Assembly (NCBI GenBank): GCA_016713125.1 | Contig: JADJPT010000005.1 | Span: 124,001 to 188,000 of the forward strand | Length of the DNA stretch: 64,000 bases | Reading direction: 5' to 3' | Source: Betaproteobacteria bacterium | GTDB lineage: Bacteria; Pseudomonadota; Gammaproteobacteria; Burkholderiales; SG8-39 | Shown: positions 18,665 through 27,848 of the stretch, one piece after another | Position numbering within the stretch: position 1 is the stretch's first letter | Layout of the letters: the number at the start of each line of letters is the position of its first letter | Notes under the pieces: generated by a model | Database searches by the model: none | What the model saw: only the letters and a program-made list of their open reading frames with translations | What the model was told of the DNA's origin: nothing | Made by a program: the position numbers and the translations under genes

Positions 18665-19400
18665 ATGAAGGTACTCGTACTCAGCGCCGAACCCAGGCCG
18701 CACGGTCCCTGGCACACGCCGCAGCGCCACGCGGGCTGTCTCACCCATTGGGTCCAGATGCACATGGGGCCGGACCCCGTGGTGATCTATCCGCACATGT
18801 TCGTGCGCGGTTACGCCATCGTGATGGAGGTGCAGACCTCGCGTCGACTGCGCGAGATCCTGCAGGGCAACACGATGTGGATGGACGAAACCTACAAGGT
18901 GCACATTCTCGAGGAACTTGGGGAGGAACAGCCGTTGAAAGAATCAGCCGATGTCGAGGAACTGCCCGTGGTGCCGGGCAAGCAGCGATTCCTGATCCTG
19001 GCCCGCCCGGCCAAGCCGACCCCGCCGACCGTGGACTTCGAGGGCACCGACAGGATGCTCGAGCGCATGTGCAAGGAGCACGGTGCGCAGGTGTACCGTC
19101 TGGTGGAGGACATCTGCGGCTATGCCATCCTGGTCAACGTCAGCGACCACGACCAGCTTCGCGAGCTGCTGGAGCCGCTGCCGATCACGGTGTATGTGAA
19201 CTACCAGATCATTCCGCTCGGGACCCTGCAGGGACACCGGAAGCACCTGGTCGACCTGGGCCATGACATCCCCGTTCGAGCGCGGCTGAAGAAGGTTGCC
19301 GGTGAGCCGGGCGCGCCGTCAGCCGATCCGGCGATCGAGGCCCGCATGCGGAACGCGTTTTCGCCGCGACCGCGACCGGCAAGCCTCTTCGGCGGCCTGA
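18665..19400 (+). CDS. Unknown protein with two similar alpha/beta domains and a PhyH-like tail
   Basis: I do not recognise this gene. Residues ~1-85 and ~100-190 look like two versions of one fold: GYAIVMEVQTSRRLREIL and GYAILVNVSDHDQLRELL sit at equivalent places, as in dimeric alpha/beta-barrel (ABM or muconolactone-isomerase-like) proteins. The first half is rich in His and Trp (HTPQRHAGCLTHWVQMHMG), suggesting a ligand or metal site. The tail DPAIEARMRNAF copies the end of the upstream PhyH protein. If one T is removed from the TTTT at 19358-19361 it continues RRDRDRQASSAA and stops at 19400; as written it runs to 19489. AGGAAGGATG provides the start. Confidence 0.6.
19325..19400 (+). 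repeat. Direct repeat, copy 2
   Basis: A copy of the PhyH 3' end. With one T removed it reads DPAIEARMRNAF followed by RRDRDRQASSAA and a stop at the same place as copy 1, so the reading frame and stop are preserved. Confidence 0.75.
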
Positions 19401-19517
19401 GGCGAAGGTCCCGCTGGTTCGATCGTCTCGCTCGTTCGAACAGCCGCTTCCCCTGCGGACGGTCGCGGGTTACCCTGCCGCCTGCATGAACAAGACCGCC
19501 CCGGCACTGGTGAACGC

Positions 19518-20396
19518 ATGAGCATTCAGGCTTTGCAATTGCCGCCGCCGATGCCCTGGCTGGGGCGGCCGGCCAGCGTTGCGCTGATCGGATGCGGCGC
19601 GATCGCCGACGAGTTCGTGCGCTGCCTCGACGCGCTGGATGAATCCGCGCGCATCCTCGGCGCGCTGGAGACGCCGGAGCAACTGGCCGCCGCGCGCGCG
19701 CGGACGGCCGGCAGGTTGTTCCCCGTCACCGACAGCCTCGACGAGTTGCTGGCGACCGGTCCCGACCTGGTGATCGAATGTGCAGGGCAGGGCGCGCTCA
19801 AGGCCTATGCCTCGCGCGTGCTCGCCGCGGGCCTGCATTGCATCGCCGCTTCCAGCGGCGCCTTCGCAGATCCCGACTTCGCCGCGCAGCTCGCTGCGCA
19901 AGCCGGCCAGGCCGCGCCGACCCCGGCCCGGCTGTGGATTCCATCCGGCGCGATCGCCGGCGTCGATGGCCTGCTGGCGGCGCGCACCGCCGGCATGCAG
20001 GCGGTCACCTACACGTCAGGCAAGCCGCCGCATGCCTGGGACGGCACGCCTGCCGAATCGTTGCTGCAGGGCGAAGCGCGCAAACGGCGCACGGCCTTCT
20101 TCGAGGGCAGTGCGCGCGAAGCGGCCCGCGACTACCCGCAGAATGCCAACGTGGGGGCGACCATCGCGCTGGCCAGCCTGGGCCTGGACCGCACGCGCGT
20201 GCGGCTGGTTTCGGATCCGGCGCTGGAGGGTCCACTGGGCACCATAGACGCATCGGGCGCATTCGGGGTGTTCCACTTCGACATACTCGCCTACGCTTCG
20301 CCCACCAACCCCAAGACTTCGGCGATCACGGCGCACAGCATCGCACTGGCCCTGCGCCAGGGTTACTGTTTCGCCTATGAGCCGCAGGCTGCCTGA
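19518..20396 (+). CDS. L-aspartate dehydrogenase family protein
   Basis: 292 residues. An N-terminal Rossmann fold carries ASVALIGCGAIADEFV, followed by IECAGQGALKAY. The catalytic domain has the family blocks NANVGATIALASLGLD and NPKTSAITAHSIALAL, with the conserved His. The family oxidises L-aspartate to iminoaspartate with NAD(P), feeding NAD synthesis or aspartate catabolism; in Ralstonia and Pseudomonas it sits near PHA or catabolic genes. The patatin gene begins four bases after its stop. No nadA or nadB is in the window. Confidence 0.88.
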   Translation: MSIQALQLPPPMPWLGRPASVALIGCGAIADEFVRCLDALDESARILGALETPEQLAAARARTAGRLFPVTDSLDELLATGPDLVIECAGQGALKAYASRVLAAGLHCIAASSGAFADPDFAAQLAAQAGQAAPTPARLWIPSGAIAGVDGLLAARTAGMQAVTYTSGKPPHAWDGTPAESLLQGEARKRRTAFFEGSAREAARDYPQNANVGATIALASLGLDRTRVRLVSDPALEGPLGTIDASGAFGVFHFDILAYASPTNPKTSAITAHSIALALRQGYCFAYEPQAA

Positions 20397-20399
20397 GCG

Positions 20400-21209
20400 A
20401 TGAATCCCGGGCGGGTGCCGCGCATCGGTCTCGCGCTGGGCGCGGGCGGGGCGCGCGGCTGGTCGCACATCGGCGTGCTGCGCGCGCTCGAAGCCGAGGG
20501 CGTGCGTCCGAACGTGGTGTGCGGCACCTCGATCGGCGCCCTGGTCGGGGCGGCCTACGCCTCCGGCGATCTCGATCGACTCGAAACCTGGGTACGCGGC
20601 CTGAACTGGACCGACGTGCTGAGCCTGGTCGACCCGACCTGGCGCGGCGGCTTCATCAAGGGCGTCAAGCTGATCGATTTCTTCCGCCGCCATTTCGAGG
20701 ATCGCGAGATCGGCGCGCTGGGCGTGCGTTACGGCGCGGTGGCCACCGACCTGACCAGCGGCCGCGAGGTGACGCTGGCCGAGGGCAGCGTGCTGGAGGC
20801 GGTGCGCGCCTCGATCGCGCTGCCCGGCATATTCACGCCGGTGGCGCGCGACGGGCAGCTGCTGGTCGACGGCGGGCTGGTGAATCCGGTGCCGGTGTCG
20901 CTGTGTCGCGCGCTGGGCGCCGAAGTGGTGATCGCAGTCGACCTGGGCTGGGCCAAGCTCGGGCGCCATCGCGCCTCCGCCGAAGCCGCCATGCCCTCGG
21001 TGCTCGAGGTGTTCGTCACCAGCATGGATATCATGCAGGTGCGCGCGGCGCGCAGCCGCCTGGCCGGCGAGCCGGCCGACGCACTGGTCACGCCGCTGCT
21101 GCCGGGCTTCGGTACGATGGAGTTTCACCGCGCGCGCGAGGCCATCGACGAAGGTCGTGCCGCCGTGCAGCGCATGTTGCCGCTGATCCGGCAGGTTCTG
21201 GAGGATTGA
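20400..21209 (+). CDS. Patatin-like phospholipase, RssA-type
   Basis: 269 residues. The oxyanion hole GAGGARGWSHIG, nucleophile serine in GTSIGA, and Asp in DGGLVNPVPVSL form the Ser-Asp dyad of bacterial patatins. There is no signal peptide, so it is cytoplasmic or peripheral to the inner membrane. It is tightly packed between aspartate dehydrogenase and the aldo/keto reductase gene, which starts one base after its stop. Substrate unknown; lipid acyl hydrolysis is the family activity. Confidence 0.92.
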   Translation: MNPGRVPRIGLALGAGGARGWSHIGVLRALEAEGVRPNVVCGTSIGALVGAAYASGDLDRLETWVRGLNWTDVLSLVDPTWRGGFIKGVKLIDFFRRHFEDREIGALGVRYGAVATDLTSGREVTLAEGSVLEAVRASIALPGIFTPVARDGQLLVDGGLVNPVPVSLCRALGAEVVIAVDLGWAKLGRHRASAEAAMPSVLEVFVTSMDIMQVRAARSRLAGEPADALVTPLLPGFGTMEFHRAREAIDEGRAAVQRMLPLIRQVLED

Positions 21210-21210
21210 A

Positions 21211-22222
21211 ATGAAGTATCGCAAGCTCGGAGCGAGCGGCCTCGATGTCTCGGAGATCTGCCTGGGCGCCATGATGTTCGGCGAGCGCACCGACGAGACC
21301 GAGGCCGGGCGCATCGTCGAGTCGGCGCGCGCCGCCGGCGTCAATTTCATCGACACCGCCGACGTCTACGCCAAGGGCCGCTCGGAGGAGATGGTCGGCC
21401 GCCTGATCGCCCGCGACCGCGAAAAGTGGATCCTCGCCACCAAGGTCGGCGTGCTCGAGATGGCGGTGTCCGCCAGCGGAGGCCTCGCGCCGGAGCGCAT
21501 CACGCGCGTGGTCGACGAGAGTCTCGCGCGCCTGCACACCGACTGGATAGACCTGTGGTATTTCCACTCCGACGATCCCGAGACGCCGATCGAGCATGCG
21601 CTCGAGGCGATGGCCAGGATCGTCGCGGCCGGCAAGGTGCGGCACTTCGGCCTGTCGAATTTCCGCGCCTGGCGCATCGCCAAGATCGCCGAGCTGTGCC
21701 GCGCGCACGGCTGGCCGGCGCCGGTGGCCTGTGAGCCCTACTACAACGCCGTGAACCGCATGCCCGAAGCCGAGATCCTGCCGGCCTGCGAGCACTACGG
21801 CATGGGCGTGGTGCCGTACTCGCCGCTGGCGCGCAGCATCCTGACGGGCAAGTACAAGCCCGGCGCCGAGCCGCCGGCGGATTCGCGCGTCGGCCGCGGC
21901 GACAAGCGCGTGATGCAGACCGAGTGGCGTCCAGAGTCGCTGGCGGTGGCCGAGAAGATCCACGCCCATGCCGCCGGGCGCGGCATGAACGGCATGCACT
22001 ACGCGGTCAACTGGGTGCTCAACAACCGGCTGGTGTCCAGCGTGATCGCCGGACCGCGCACGCTGGAGCAGTGGCAGAAACTACCTCGAGGCTACCCGGC
22101 ACGCGTTCACGGCCGCCGACGAGGCCTTCCTCGACACCCTGGTGCCCGCCGGACATCCGTCCACGCCGGGCTACTCCGATCCACGCTACCCCCCGCTGGG
22201 CCGCAAGCCCATCGTCGCCTGA
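21211..22222 (+). CDS. Aldo/keto reductase (frameshift near the 3' end)
   Basis: An AKR barrel protein starting MKYRKLGASGLDVSEICLG. The catalytic Asp and Tyr are in FIDTADVYAKG, and a Lys follows in WILATKVG. Near its end one A must be removed from the AAA at 22078-22080 so that TLEQWQ continues as NYLEATRHAFTAADEAFLDT and ends GYSDPRYPPLGRKPIVA at 22222. The corrected length, about 336 residues, matches AKR proteins of the YghZ/Tas type. Substrate unknown. The BASS gene begins two bases after the corrected stop. Confidence 0.88.
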
Positions 22223-22223
22223 C

Positions 22224-23105
22224 ATGCTCAGCCCACTGGAAACCAAGCTGTTCGGAGTCATGATGATGCTGATCATGCTCGGCATGGGCGCGTCGCTGAC
22301 CGTCAAGGATTTCCTGGTCGAGCTGCGTCGCCCGGTCGGCATCGGCATCGGCATGGTCACCACCTATCTGCTGACCCCGCTGCTGGCGGTGACGCTGGCC
22401 TGGGCGCTGCAGTTGCCGCCGCTGCACGCCGTCGGTCTGGTGCTGATGGGTTGGCTGCCCGGCGGCACCACCTCGAACATCTTCAACTACTACAGTCGCG
22501 GCGTGCTCTCGCTGTCGATCCTGATGACGGTGTGTTCGACCGTGGTGGCCGTGCTGATGGTGCCGCTCACCCTGGCGCTGTTCAGTTCCGGCATCGACGG
22601 GCAGTGGCGGGTGCCGCCGGAGAACGTGATGCAGGTGCTGCTGGTGCTGGTGGTGCCCACGCTGATCGGCCTGGCGTTGCGCCGCTGGGCGCCGCGCGCC
22701 GGCGCCTGGGCCGAGAAGCTGGGCAGCGTGCTCGGCATCGTCGTGATCGTGTTCCTGGTGGTCTCCTGGGTGCCGCGCAACTGGCAACTGCTGCTGGTCA
22801 CGCCGCCGTCCATCTATGCCGCGGCCATCGGTCTGGGCGTCGGCGGCTTCCTGGTCGGCTACGCGTTCGCTCGCCTGGTGCGCCAGGACAAGCGCCGCGC
22901 GCGCACCATCGCGCTGGAGACCGGCATACAGAACGGGCCGCTGGGCATCCTGATCGTGCTGCTGAGCTTCAGCGGCGCGCGCCAGCAGGAGATGCTGCTG
23001 ATCCCGGTGCTGTACTCGCTGTTCATCCTGCTCAGTTCCAGCATCGCCACGCTGCTGTTCCGGCGCTGGACGCTGCAGGAGGAGCGGCGCGCCGCGGCCG
23101 GCTGA
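22224..23105 (+). CDS. Bile acid:sodium symporter (BASS) family transporter
   Basis: 293 residues with nine or ten hydrophobic helices. The crossover motifs are visible as GWLPGGTTSNIFNYY and ALETGIQNGPLGIL, the two Na+-site regions of BASS proteins. Bacterial members import organic acids such as pantoate, keto-acids or bile acids with sodium; the substrate here is unknown. ATG 22224 follows the aldo/keto reductase stop directly, so the genes are probably co-transcribed. Confidence 0.9.
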   Translation: MLSPLETKLFGVMMMLIMLGMGASLTVKDFLVELRRPVGIGIGMVTTYLLTPLLAVTLAWALQLPPLHAVGLVLMGWLPGGTTSNIFNYYSRGVLSLSILMTVCSTVVAVLMVPLTLALFSSGIDGQWRVPPENVMQVLLVLVVPTLIGLALRRWAPRAGAWAEKLGSVLGIVVIVFLVVSWVPRNWQLLLVTPPSIYAAAIGLGVGGFLVGYAFARLVRQDKRRARTIALETGIQNGPLGILIVLLSFSGARQQEMLLIPVLYSLFILLSSSIATLLFRRWTLQEERRAAAG

Positions 23106-23112
23106 TCCCGGA

Positions 23113-23160
23113 GGAAAGTCAGACTTTCATTTCCCGAGATCGGCTCCTGGAGCCGTGTTC
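23113..23160. terminator. Hairpins between convergent BASS and DMT genes
   Basis: GAAAGTC/GACTTTC around 23115-23129 and GGCTCC/GGAGCC around 23143-23155 form two short perfect stems in the 63-bp gap between convergent genes. No T run follows on the plus strand. A bidirectional terminator role is inferred. Confidence 0.35.
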
Positions 23161-23168
23161 AAGGAAAT

Positions 23169-24083
23169 TTACTTGCCATTATCGGCAAGATCCGTCCGCT
23201 TTCGCCCGGTCAGCCGCTGGCGGTTGACGATGTACAGCCCCGAGGCGACGATCACCGCCATGCCGAGCATCGACCAGCCGTCGGGGAAGTCGCCGAACAC
23301 CAGCCAGCCCATCAGCATCACCCACACCAGCTGCGAGTAGATGAACGGCGCCAGCAGGGTGGCGGTGGCGTACTCGTAGGCGCGGATCAGCGCCAGGTGG
23401 CCGATGGTGGCCAGCACGCCGATGATCAGCAGCAGCGTCCAGTGCCACCAGCCGACGGGCGACTGCCAGTAGAACGGCATCAGCAGCGAGATCAGCACCG
23501 CGCCCACCAGCGCGCTGTAGAACAGCGACGTGAACGGCTTGTCGATGCCGGAAACCATGCGGGTCAGGATCTGGTACAGGGCGTTGCACAGCGCCATGCA
23601 CACCGGCAGCAACGCCACCCAGGTGAACACCCCCGAGCCGGGACGCACGATGATCAGCGCCCCGGCCAGGCCGACCACGATGGCGATCAGGCGCGGCATG
23701 TCCAGGCGCTCCTTGAGCATGGGAACGGCCAGCACCGCGACGAACAGCGGCAGCACGAAGCCGATGGCCGCGGCTTCGGCCATCGGCATCAGCGACAGCG
23801 AGGTGAAGAACACCAGCGTGGCCGAAGCGAGCAGCAGGCCGCGCAGCACCTGTATGCCCGGGCGCTGCGCACGCCACACATCGACGCGACCGGTGGCGGC
23901 GAGGAACACTGCCAGCACCACCAGGTTCAGGGCATAGCGCGCCCAGACGATCACCGGCACCGGATACCAGCGCGACAGGTACTTGGCGATGGTGTCCATC
24001 AGCGCGAAGCAGCCGACCGCGAACACCATCAGGGCGATGCCCTTGAAGGCGGGGTGGCGGGTGAAGAGGCTGGGCGCGGACAA
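23169..24083 (-). CDS. DMT/EamA family membrane exporter
   Basis: 304 residues with ten hydrophobic segments in two EamA repeats, beginning FKGIALMVFAVGCFALMDTIAK. The second repeat ends WLVFGDFPDGWSMLGMAVIVASG. Members of the drug/metabolite transporter superfamily usually export amino acids or small metabolites. It is divergent from another EamA gene 46 bp away. Substrate not predictable. Confidence 0.9.
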   Translation of the reverse strand: MSAPSLFTRHPAFKGIALMVFAVGCFALMDTIAKYLSRWYPVPVIVWARYALNLVVLAVFLAATGRVDVWRAQRPGIQVLRGLLLASATLVFFTSLSLMPMAEAAAIGFVLPLFVAVLAVPMLKERLDMPRLIAIVVGLAGALIIVRPGSGVFTWVALLPVCMALCNALYQILTRMVSGIDKPFTSLFYSALVGAVLISLLMPFYWQSPVGWWHWTLLLIIGVLATIGHLALIRAYEYATATLLAPFIYSQLVWVMLMGWLVFGDFPDGWSMLGMAVIVASGLYIVNRQRLTGRKRTDLADNGK

Positions 24084-24129
24084 GCCGGCATTGTCTCGCG
24101 ACTCGCCCCTGCCGGGCTACACTCGCGCC

Positions 24130-24975
24130 ATGGAGATATCGCTGCCGGTGGCGCTGGTGGTGCTCGCCGGCGCCCTGCTGCACGCCGCATGGAACGCCAT
24201 GCTGAAGGCGGCGGACGACAAGCACCTCGACACCACCGCCACCAACCTGGCGCGCGGCATCGTGGCCGCGGCCGTGCTGCCCTTCCTGCCGGCGCCGGCG
24301 CGCGAGTCCTGGCCCTGGATCCTCGCCTCCGCGGCAGTTCATGTCGCCTACTTCCAGCTGCTGGCCGAGGCCTACCGCCACGGCGACATGTCCTTCGCCT
24401 ATCCGGTGATGCGCGGCGGCGGGCCGGTGGTGGCCGCGCTCGCCTCGCTGCTGCTGTTCGGCGAGCGGCTGGATGCGGCGCAGGCGGTGGCGCTGGTCCT
24501 GATCTGCGCCGGCATCCTCGGCTTCGCCTCGGCGCCGGGGCGCGAGCGGGTCGCCCTGCGCCGTCCGCTCGCGTTCGCACTCGCCAACGCCGCGGTGATC
24601 GGCGCCTACACCCTGATCGATGCGCAGGGCGTGCGCGCCTCGGGCGCGGCGCTGTCCTATGTGCTGTGGTTCTTCGTGGCCAACGGCTTCGTGCAGGGCG
24701 GCTACGGCGTGGTGAAGCGCGGCCGGACGGCGCTGGCGTATGCGCGCGCGCACTGGATGCGTGCACTGGCCGGGGCGCTGTGCTCGATGGGCGCCTACGG
24801 CAGCTCGCTATGGGCGATGACGCTGGCGCCGGTGGCGCTGGTGGCCGGCCTGCGCGAAACCTCGGTGGTGTTCGGCGCGCTGCTCGGTGCAATCTTCCTC
24901 GGCGAACGCTTCACGCGGCGACGCGTTCTGGCCACCGCCACGGTGCTCGCCGGCCTGGTCGTTCTGCGCCTCTGA
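24130..24975 (+). CDS. EamA family membrane transporter
   Basis: 281 residues, ten hydrophobic segments. The ALLHAAWNAMLKAADDK opening, YPVMRGGGPVVAALAS and RETSVVFGALLGAIFLGERF are typical of one EamA subfamily. It is not closely related to the divergent neighbour, so this is not a simple tandem duplicate. Substrate unknown. Confidence 0.9.
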   Translation: MEISLPVALVVLAGALLHAAWNAMLKAADDKHLDTTATNLARGIVAAAVLPFLPAPARESWPWILASAAVHVAYFQLLAEAYRHGDMSFAYPVMRGGGPVVAALASLLLFGERLDAAQAVALVLICAGILGFASAPGRERVALRRPLAFALANAAVIGAYTLIDAQGVRASGAALSYVLWFFVANGFVQGGYGVVKRGRTALAYARAHWMRALAGALCSMGAYGSSLWAMTLAPVALVAGLRETSVVFGALLGAIFLGERFTRRRVLATATVLAGLVVLRL

Positions 24976-25017
24976 GCGGCCTGCGGCGCTCGCGCACCGC
25001 ACGGTGTCGCGCGCGTG

Positions 25018-25057
25018 CCGGCATGGTGCATCGCCGCATCGCCGTGCACCATGCCGG
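25018..25057. other. Perfect 13-bp inverted repeat
   Basis: CCGGCATGGTGCA (25018-25030) and TGCACCATGCCGG (25045-25057) flank a 14-base loop. It lies after the EamA stop and before the promoter of the oxygenase cluster. No T run follows, so it may be a GC-rich terminator or an operator for a dimeric regulator. Confidence 0.6.
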
Positions 25058-25074
25058 AGCGCCGCAATTTCCAC

Positions 25075-25133
25075 TTGACAGTGGGTGTTCGCGAGCTACA
25101 CTGAGCAAATTAGGCGGTACACTGAGTAATTAT
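25075..25133 (+). promoter_or_regulatory. Sigma70-type promoter with two direct-repeat operators
   Basis: TTGACA (25075-25080) is followed after 16 bp by TACACT (25097-25102). TACACTGAGCAAATTA (25097) and TACACTGAGTAATTAT (25118) are near-identical direct repeats spaced 21 bp, two helical turns, overlapping the -10 and the start region. The arrangement suits a repressor binding one face of the helix and controlling the oxygenase genes downstream. Confidence 0.6.
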
Positions 25134-25213
25134 TTCCGTGCAGCTTCCGGATCGTTTTCGAGTCCGGATGCGGACTTTCAGGGGGATGCGGATGGCCTGG
25201 CAGGCGGTGGCGG

Positions 25214-26482
25214 ATGCCGATTATGAGCGCCGCCGAACGCATCCTCATCGTCGGCGCCGGCCAGGCCGGTGCGCGCGCCGCCGAAGCGCTGCGCGGCGCG
25301 GGATTCGCCGGCGAGGTGGGGCTGATCGGCGACGAACCCGAGCTGCCGTACGAGCGTCCGGCCCTGTCCAAGGGCGTGCTGCTGGGCGAGGAGGCCGCCG
25401 ACACCACGCGCATCCATCCGGCGGAGTTCTATCGCGAGCAGCGCATCGCGCTGCATGTCGGGGTGCGTGCCGAAGCCATCTCGCCGGGCAGCCGCAGCGT
25501 GCTGCTCTCGGATGGCGTGCGCCTCGATTACGACAAGCTGCTGTTGTGCACCGGCAGCCGCGTGCGCCCGCTGATCGGCGCCGACGACAGCCTGGGCGGA
25601 CTGCATTACCTGCGCACGCTGGCCGACTGCGCGCGCCTGGCGCGCGAACTGCAGCCGGGCCGGCGCATGGTGGTGATCGGCGGCGGCTTCATCGGCCTGG
25701 AAGTCGCCTCCAGCGCCGCCAAGCGCGGCCTGGCGGTCACCGTGGTCGAACGCCAGAGTTCGCTGCTCGAGCGGGCACTGCCTGCCGATATCGCCGCGCA
25801 CGTCGAACGGCTGCACCGCGAGCGTGGCGTGGCGGTGCGCACCGGCGCGGCGGTCGCGCGCATCGCCGGCGACGCGGCCGGCAAGCGCGTGGCGGCGGTC
25901 GAGTTCACCGACGGCAGCGCGCTGCCCGCCGACCTGGTGGTGGTGGGCATCGGTATCATCCCGAACACCGAGCTGGCCGAGGCGGCGGGCGCCGAATCGG
26001 CCGATGGCGTGGTGGTCGACGAGTACGGGTGCACGTCGGTCGAAGGCATCTGGGCGGCCGGCGACGTGACCAACCATTTCAATCCCATCCTCGGCCGGCG
26101 CGTGCGCCTGGAGTCCTGGCAGAACGCGCAGAACCAGGCCATCGCCGTGGCGCGCAACATGGTGCAGGATCCGCAGCCTTACGCGGAGGTGCCCTGGTTC
26201 TGGTCCGACCAGCACGGCGTGAACATACAGATGGCCGGGGTGGCCGAGGCGCGCGCGCAGACGGTATGGCGCGGCGAGCCCGGCACCACCCGCGCGCTGG
26301 CGTTTTCGCTGCTCGACGGGCGCGTGGTCTGCGCGGTGGCCTTCAACGCCGGCGGCGAGATGCGCTTCGTGCGCAAGCTGATCGAAACGCGCGCGCAGGC
26401 GCCCGCCGCCGCGCTGGCCGACATCGGCTACAAACTCAAGGATCTGGTCAAGAACCTCGCCGCCGAAGGCGCGGCGGCCTGA
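25214..26482 (+). CDS. FAD-dependent ferredoxin reductase of the ring-hydroxylating oxygenase
   Basis: 422 residues. FAD-binding GAGQAGARAAEAL near the start, NADH-binding VIGGGFIGLEVASSAAKRG in the middle, and GIWAAGDVTNHFNP near residue 275, as in ferredoxin-NAD(+) reductases of class IIB/III oxygenases (AndAa, BphA4). It passes electrons from NADH to a ferredoxin and then the oxygenase. No ferredoxin gene is present in this cluster, so one must come from elsewhere. ATG 25223 is an alternative start. It heads an operon with the oxygenase genes. Confidence 0.9.
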   Translation: MPIMSAAERILIVGAGQAGARAAEALRGAGFAGEVGLIGDEPELPYERPALSKGVLLGEEAADTTRIHPAEFYREQRIALHVGVRAEAISPGSRSVLLSDGVRLDYDKLLLCTGSRVRPLIGADDSLGGLHYLRTLADCARLARELQPGRRMVVIGGGFIGLEVASSAAKRGLAVTVVERQSSLLERALPADIAAHVERLHRERGVAVRTGAAVARIAGDAAGKRVAAVEFTDGSALPADLVVVGIGIIPNTELAEAAGAESADGVVVDEYGCTSVEGIWAAGDVTNHFNPILGRRVRLESWQNAQNQAIAVARNMVQDPQPYAEVPWFWSDQHGVNIQMAGVAEARAQTVWRGEPGTTRALAFSLLDGRVVCAVAFNAGGEMRFVRKLIETRAQAPAAALADIGYKLKDLVKNLAAEGAAA

Positions 26483-26547
26483 CCGGCGAGACGCGACGCA
26501 AGCCGCTCCCACACCGCACACACTACGCACACGCAAGCGGAGGCTCC

Positions 26548-27846
26548 ATGTTCAACGCAGACATCGTCATCGGCCAGCCCGGACAGTTCCCCAAGGACCG
26601 GCTCGACGCCGACTTCGAGTACAAATGGCCCGCGGCGGGCCTGACCGAGGTGCCGGACTGGATCTACACCAGCCCGGTGATCTACGAGCGCGAGATCGAG
26701 CGCATCTTCCACGGTCGGACCTGGAACTTCGTCGCGCTGGAGGCGGAGATTCCCAACCCGGGCGATTTCAAGCGCTCCTTCGTCGGCCCCACGCCGGTGG
26801 TGGTCACGCGCGACACCGACGGTTCGGTGCACGTGTTCGAGAACCGCTGCGCGCACCGCGGCGTCGAGTTCTGCCGCAAGCAGCGCGGCAACGCCACCGA
26901 GCTGGTCTGTCCGTACCACAACTGGTCGTACGACATGAAGGGCGACCTGCAGGGCATCCCGTTCAAGCGCGGCATCAAGGGCGTCGGCGGCGGCATGCCC
27001 AAGGATTTCCGCAACGCCGAGCACAATCCGAAGAAGCTCAAGGTCGCGATCCTGCACGGCGTCGTGTTCGCTTCGTTCAAGGACGATGTCGAGCCGCTCG
27101 AGGAGTACCTGACGCCGGAGATCCTCAAGGACTTCGAGGTGGTGTTCAAGGGACGCAAGCTCAAGGTGCTCGGCTTCTACCGCAATGAACTGCCGGGCAA
27201 CTGGAAGCTGTACCACGAGAACCTCAAGGACCCGTACCACGCCACGCTGCTGCACTCGTTCCTGGTGACCTTCGGGCTGCTGGTGGCGGGCAGCAAGTCG
27301 GCGATGATCGCCGACCCGAGCGGACGGCACGGCACCATGGCCTCGGCCAAGCCCGACAACGTCGATTCGGTGCTCGACGAAGCCTCCAAGAAGGAGATGC
27401 GCGCGTTCCGCGAGGACTTCAAGCTCGCCGACGGCCGCTTCCTCGAGTACGTGCGCGAGTTCGACTCGCCCTGGTCGGTCACCATGCAGACGATCTGGCC
27501 CAACCTGATCGTGCAGCGCGAACTCAACACCCTGGGAATACGCCACATCGTGCCCAACGGCCCGCACAGCATGATCATGCTGTGGACCATGTTCGGCTAC
27601 GAGGGCGACAGCGAGGAGATGACGCGCCACCGCCTGCGCCAGGGCAACCTGATGGGGCCCTCGGGGTTCCTCGGCCTGGAGGACAACGAGGCGATCAAGT
27701 TCATGCAGGAGGGCGTGCGCCGCTCGCCCTCCGACCACGGCATCCTCAAGCTGGGCGGCGATACCGAAGGCAGCACCGGCTCGCTGATCGACGAGGCGTC
27801 GATCCGCGCGATGTACCGCCAGTACCGCGAAACGATGGGGCTCTGA
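26548..27846 (+). CDS. Rieske ring-hydroxylating dioxygenase, alpha subunit
   Basis: 432 residues. The Rieske motif is CAHRGVEFC...CPYHNWSYD (Cys101, His103, Cys121, His124). The mononuclear iron ligands are in ENLKDPYHATLLHSF (two His) plus a distal Asp. The segments VALEAEIPNPGDFKRS and GGGMPKDF are close to salicylate 5-hydroxylase (NagG) and anthranilate dioxygenase (AndAc) types, so a carboxylated aromatic substrate is likely. A CGGAGG ribosome-binding site precedes the ATG. It follows the reductase gene and precedes the beta subunit. Confidence 0.93.
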   Translation: MFNADIVIGQPGQFPKDRLDADFEYKWPAAGLTEVPDWIYTSPVIYEREIERIFHGRTWNFVALEAEIPNPGDFKRSFVGPTPVVVTRDTDGSVHVFENRCAHRGVEFCRKQRGNATELVCPYHNWSYDMKGDLQGIPFKRGIKGVGGGMPKDFRNAEHNPKKLKVAILHGVVFASFKDDVEPLEEYLTPEILKDFEVVFKGRKLKVLGFYRNELPGNWKLYHENLKDPYHATLLHSFLVTFGLLVAGSKSAMIADPSGRHGTMASAKPDNVDSVLDEASKKEMRAFREDFKLADGRFLEYVREFDSPWSVTMQTIWPNLIVQRELNTLGIRHIVPNGPHSMIMLWTMFGYEGDSEEMTRHRLRQGNLMGPSGFLGLEDNEAIKFMQEGVRRSPSDHGILKLGGDTEGSTGSLIDEASIRAMYRQYRETMGL

Positions 27847-27848
27847 AC

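Noticed and set aside
19400..19517. Intrinsic terminator with GTTCGA/TCGAAC repeat
   Set aside because: The stem is only six bases with a long loop and no T run.
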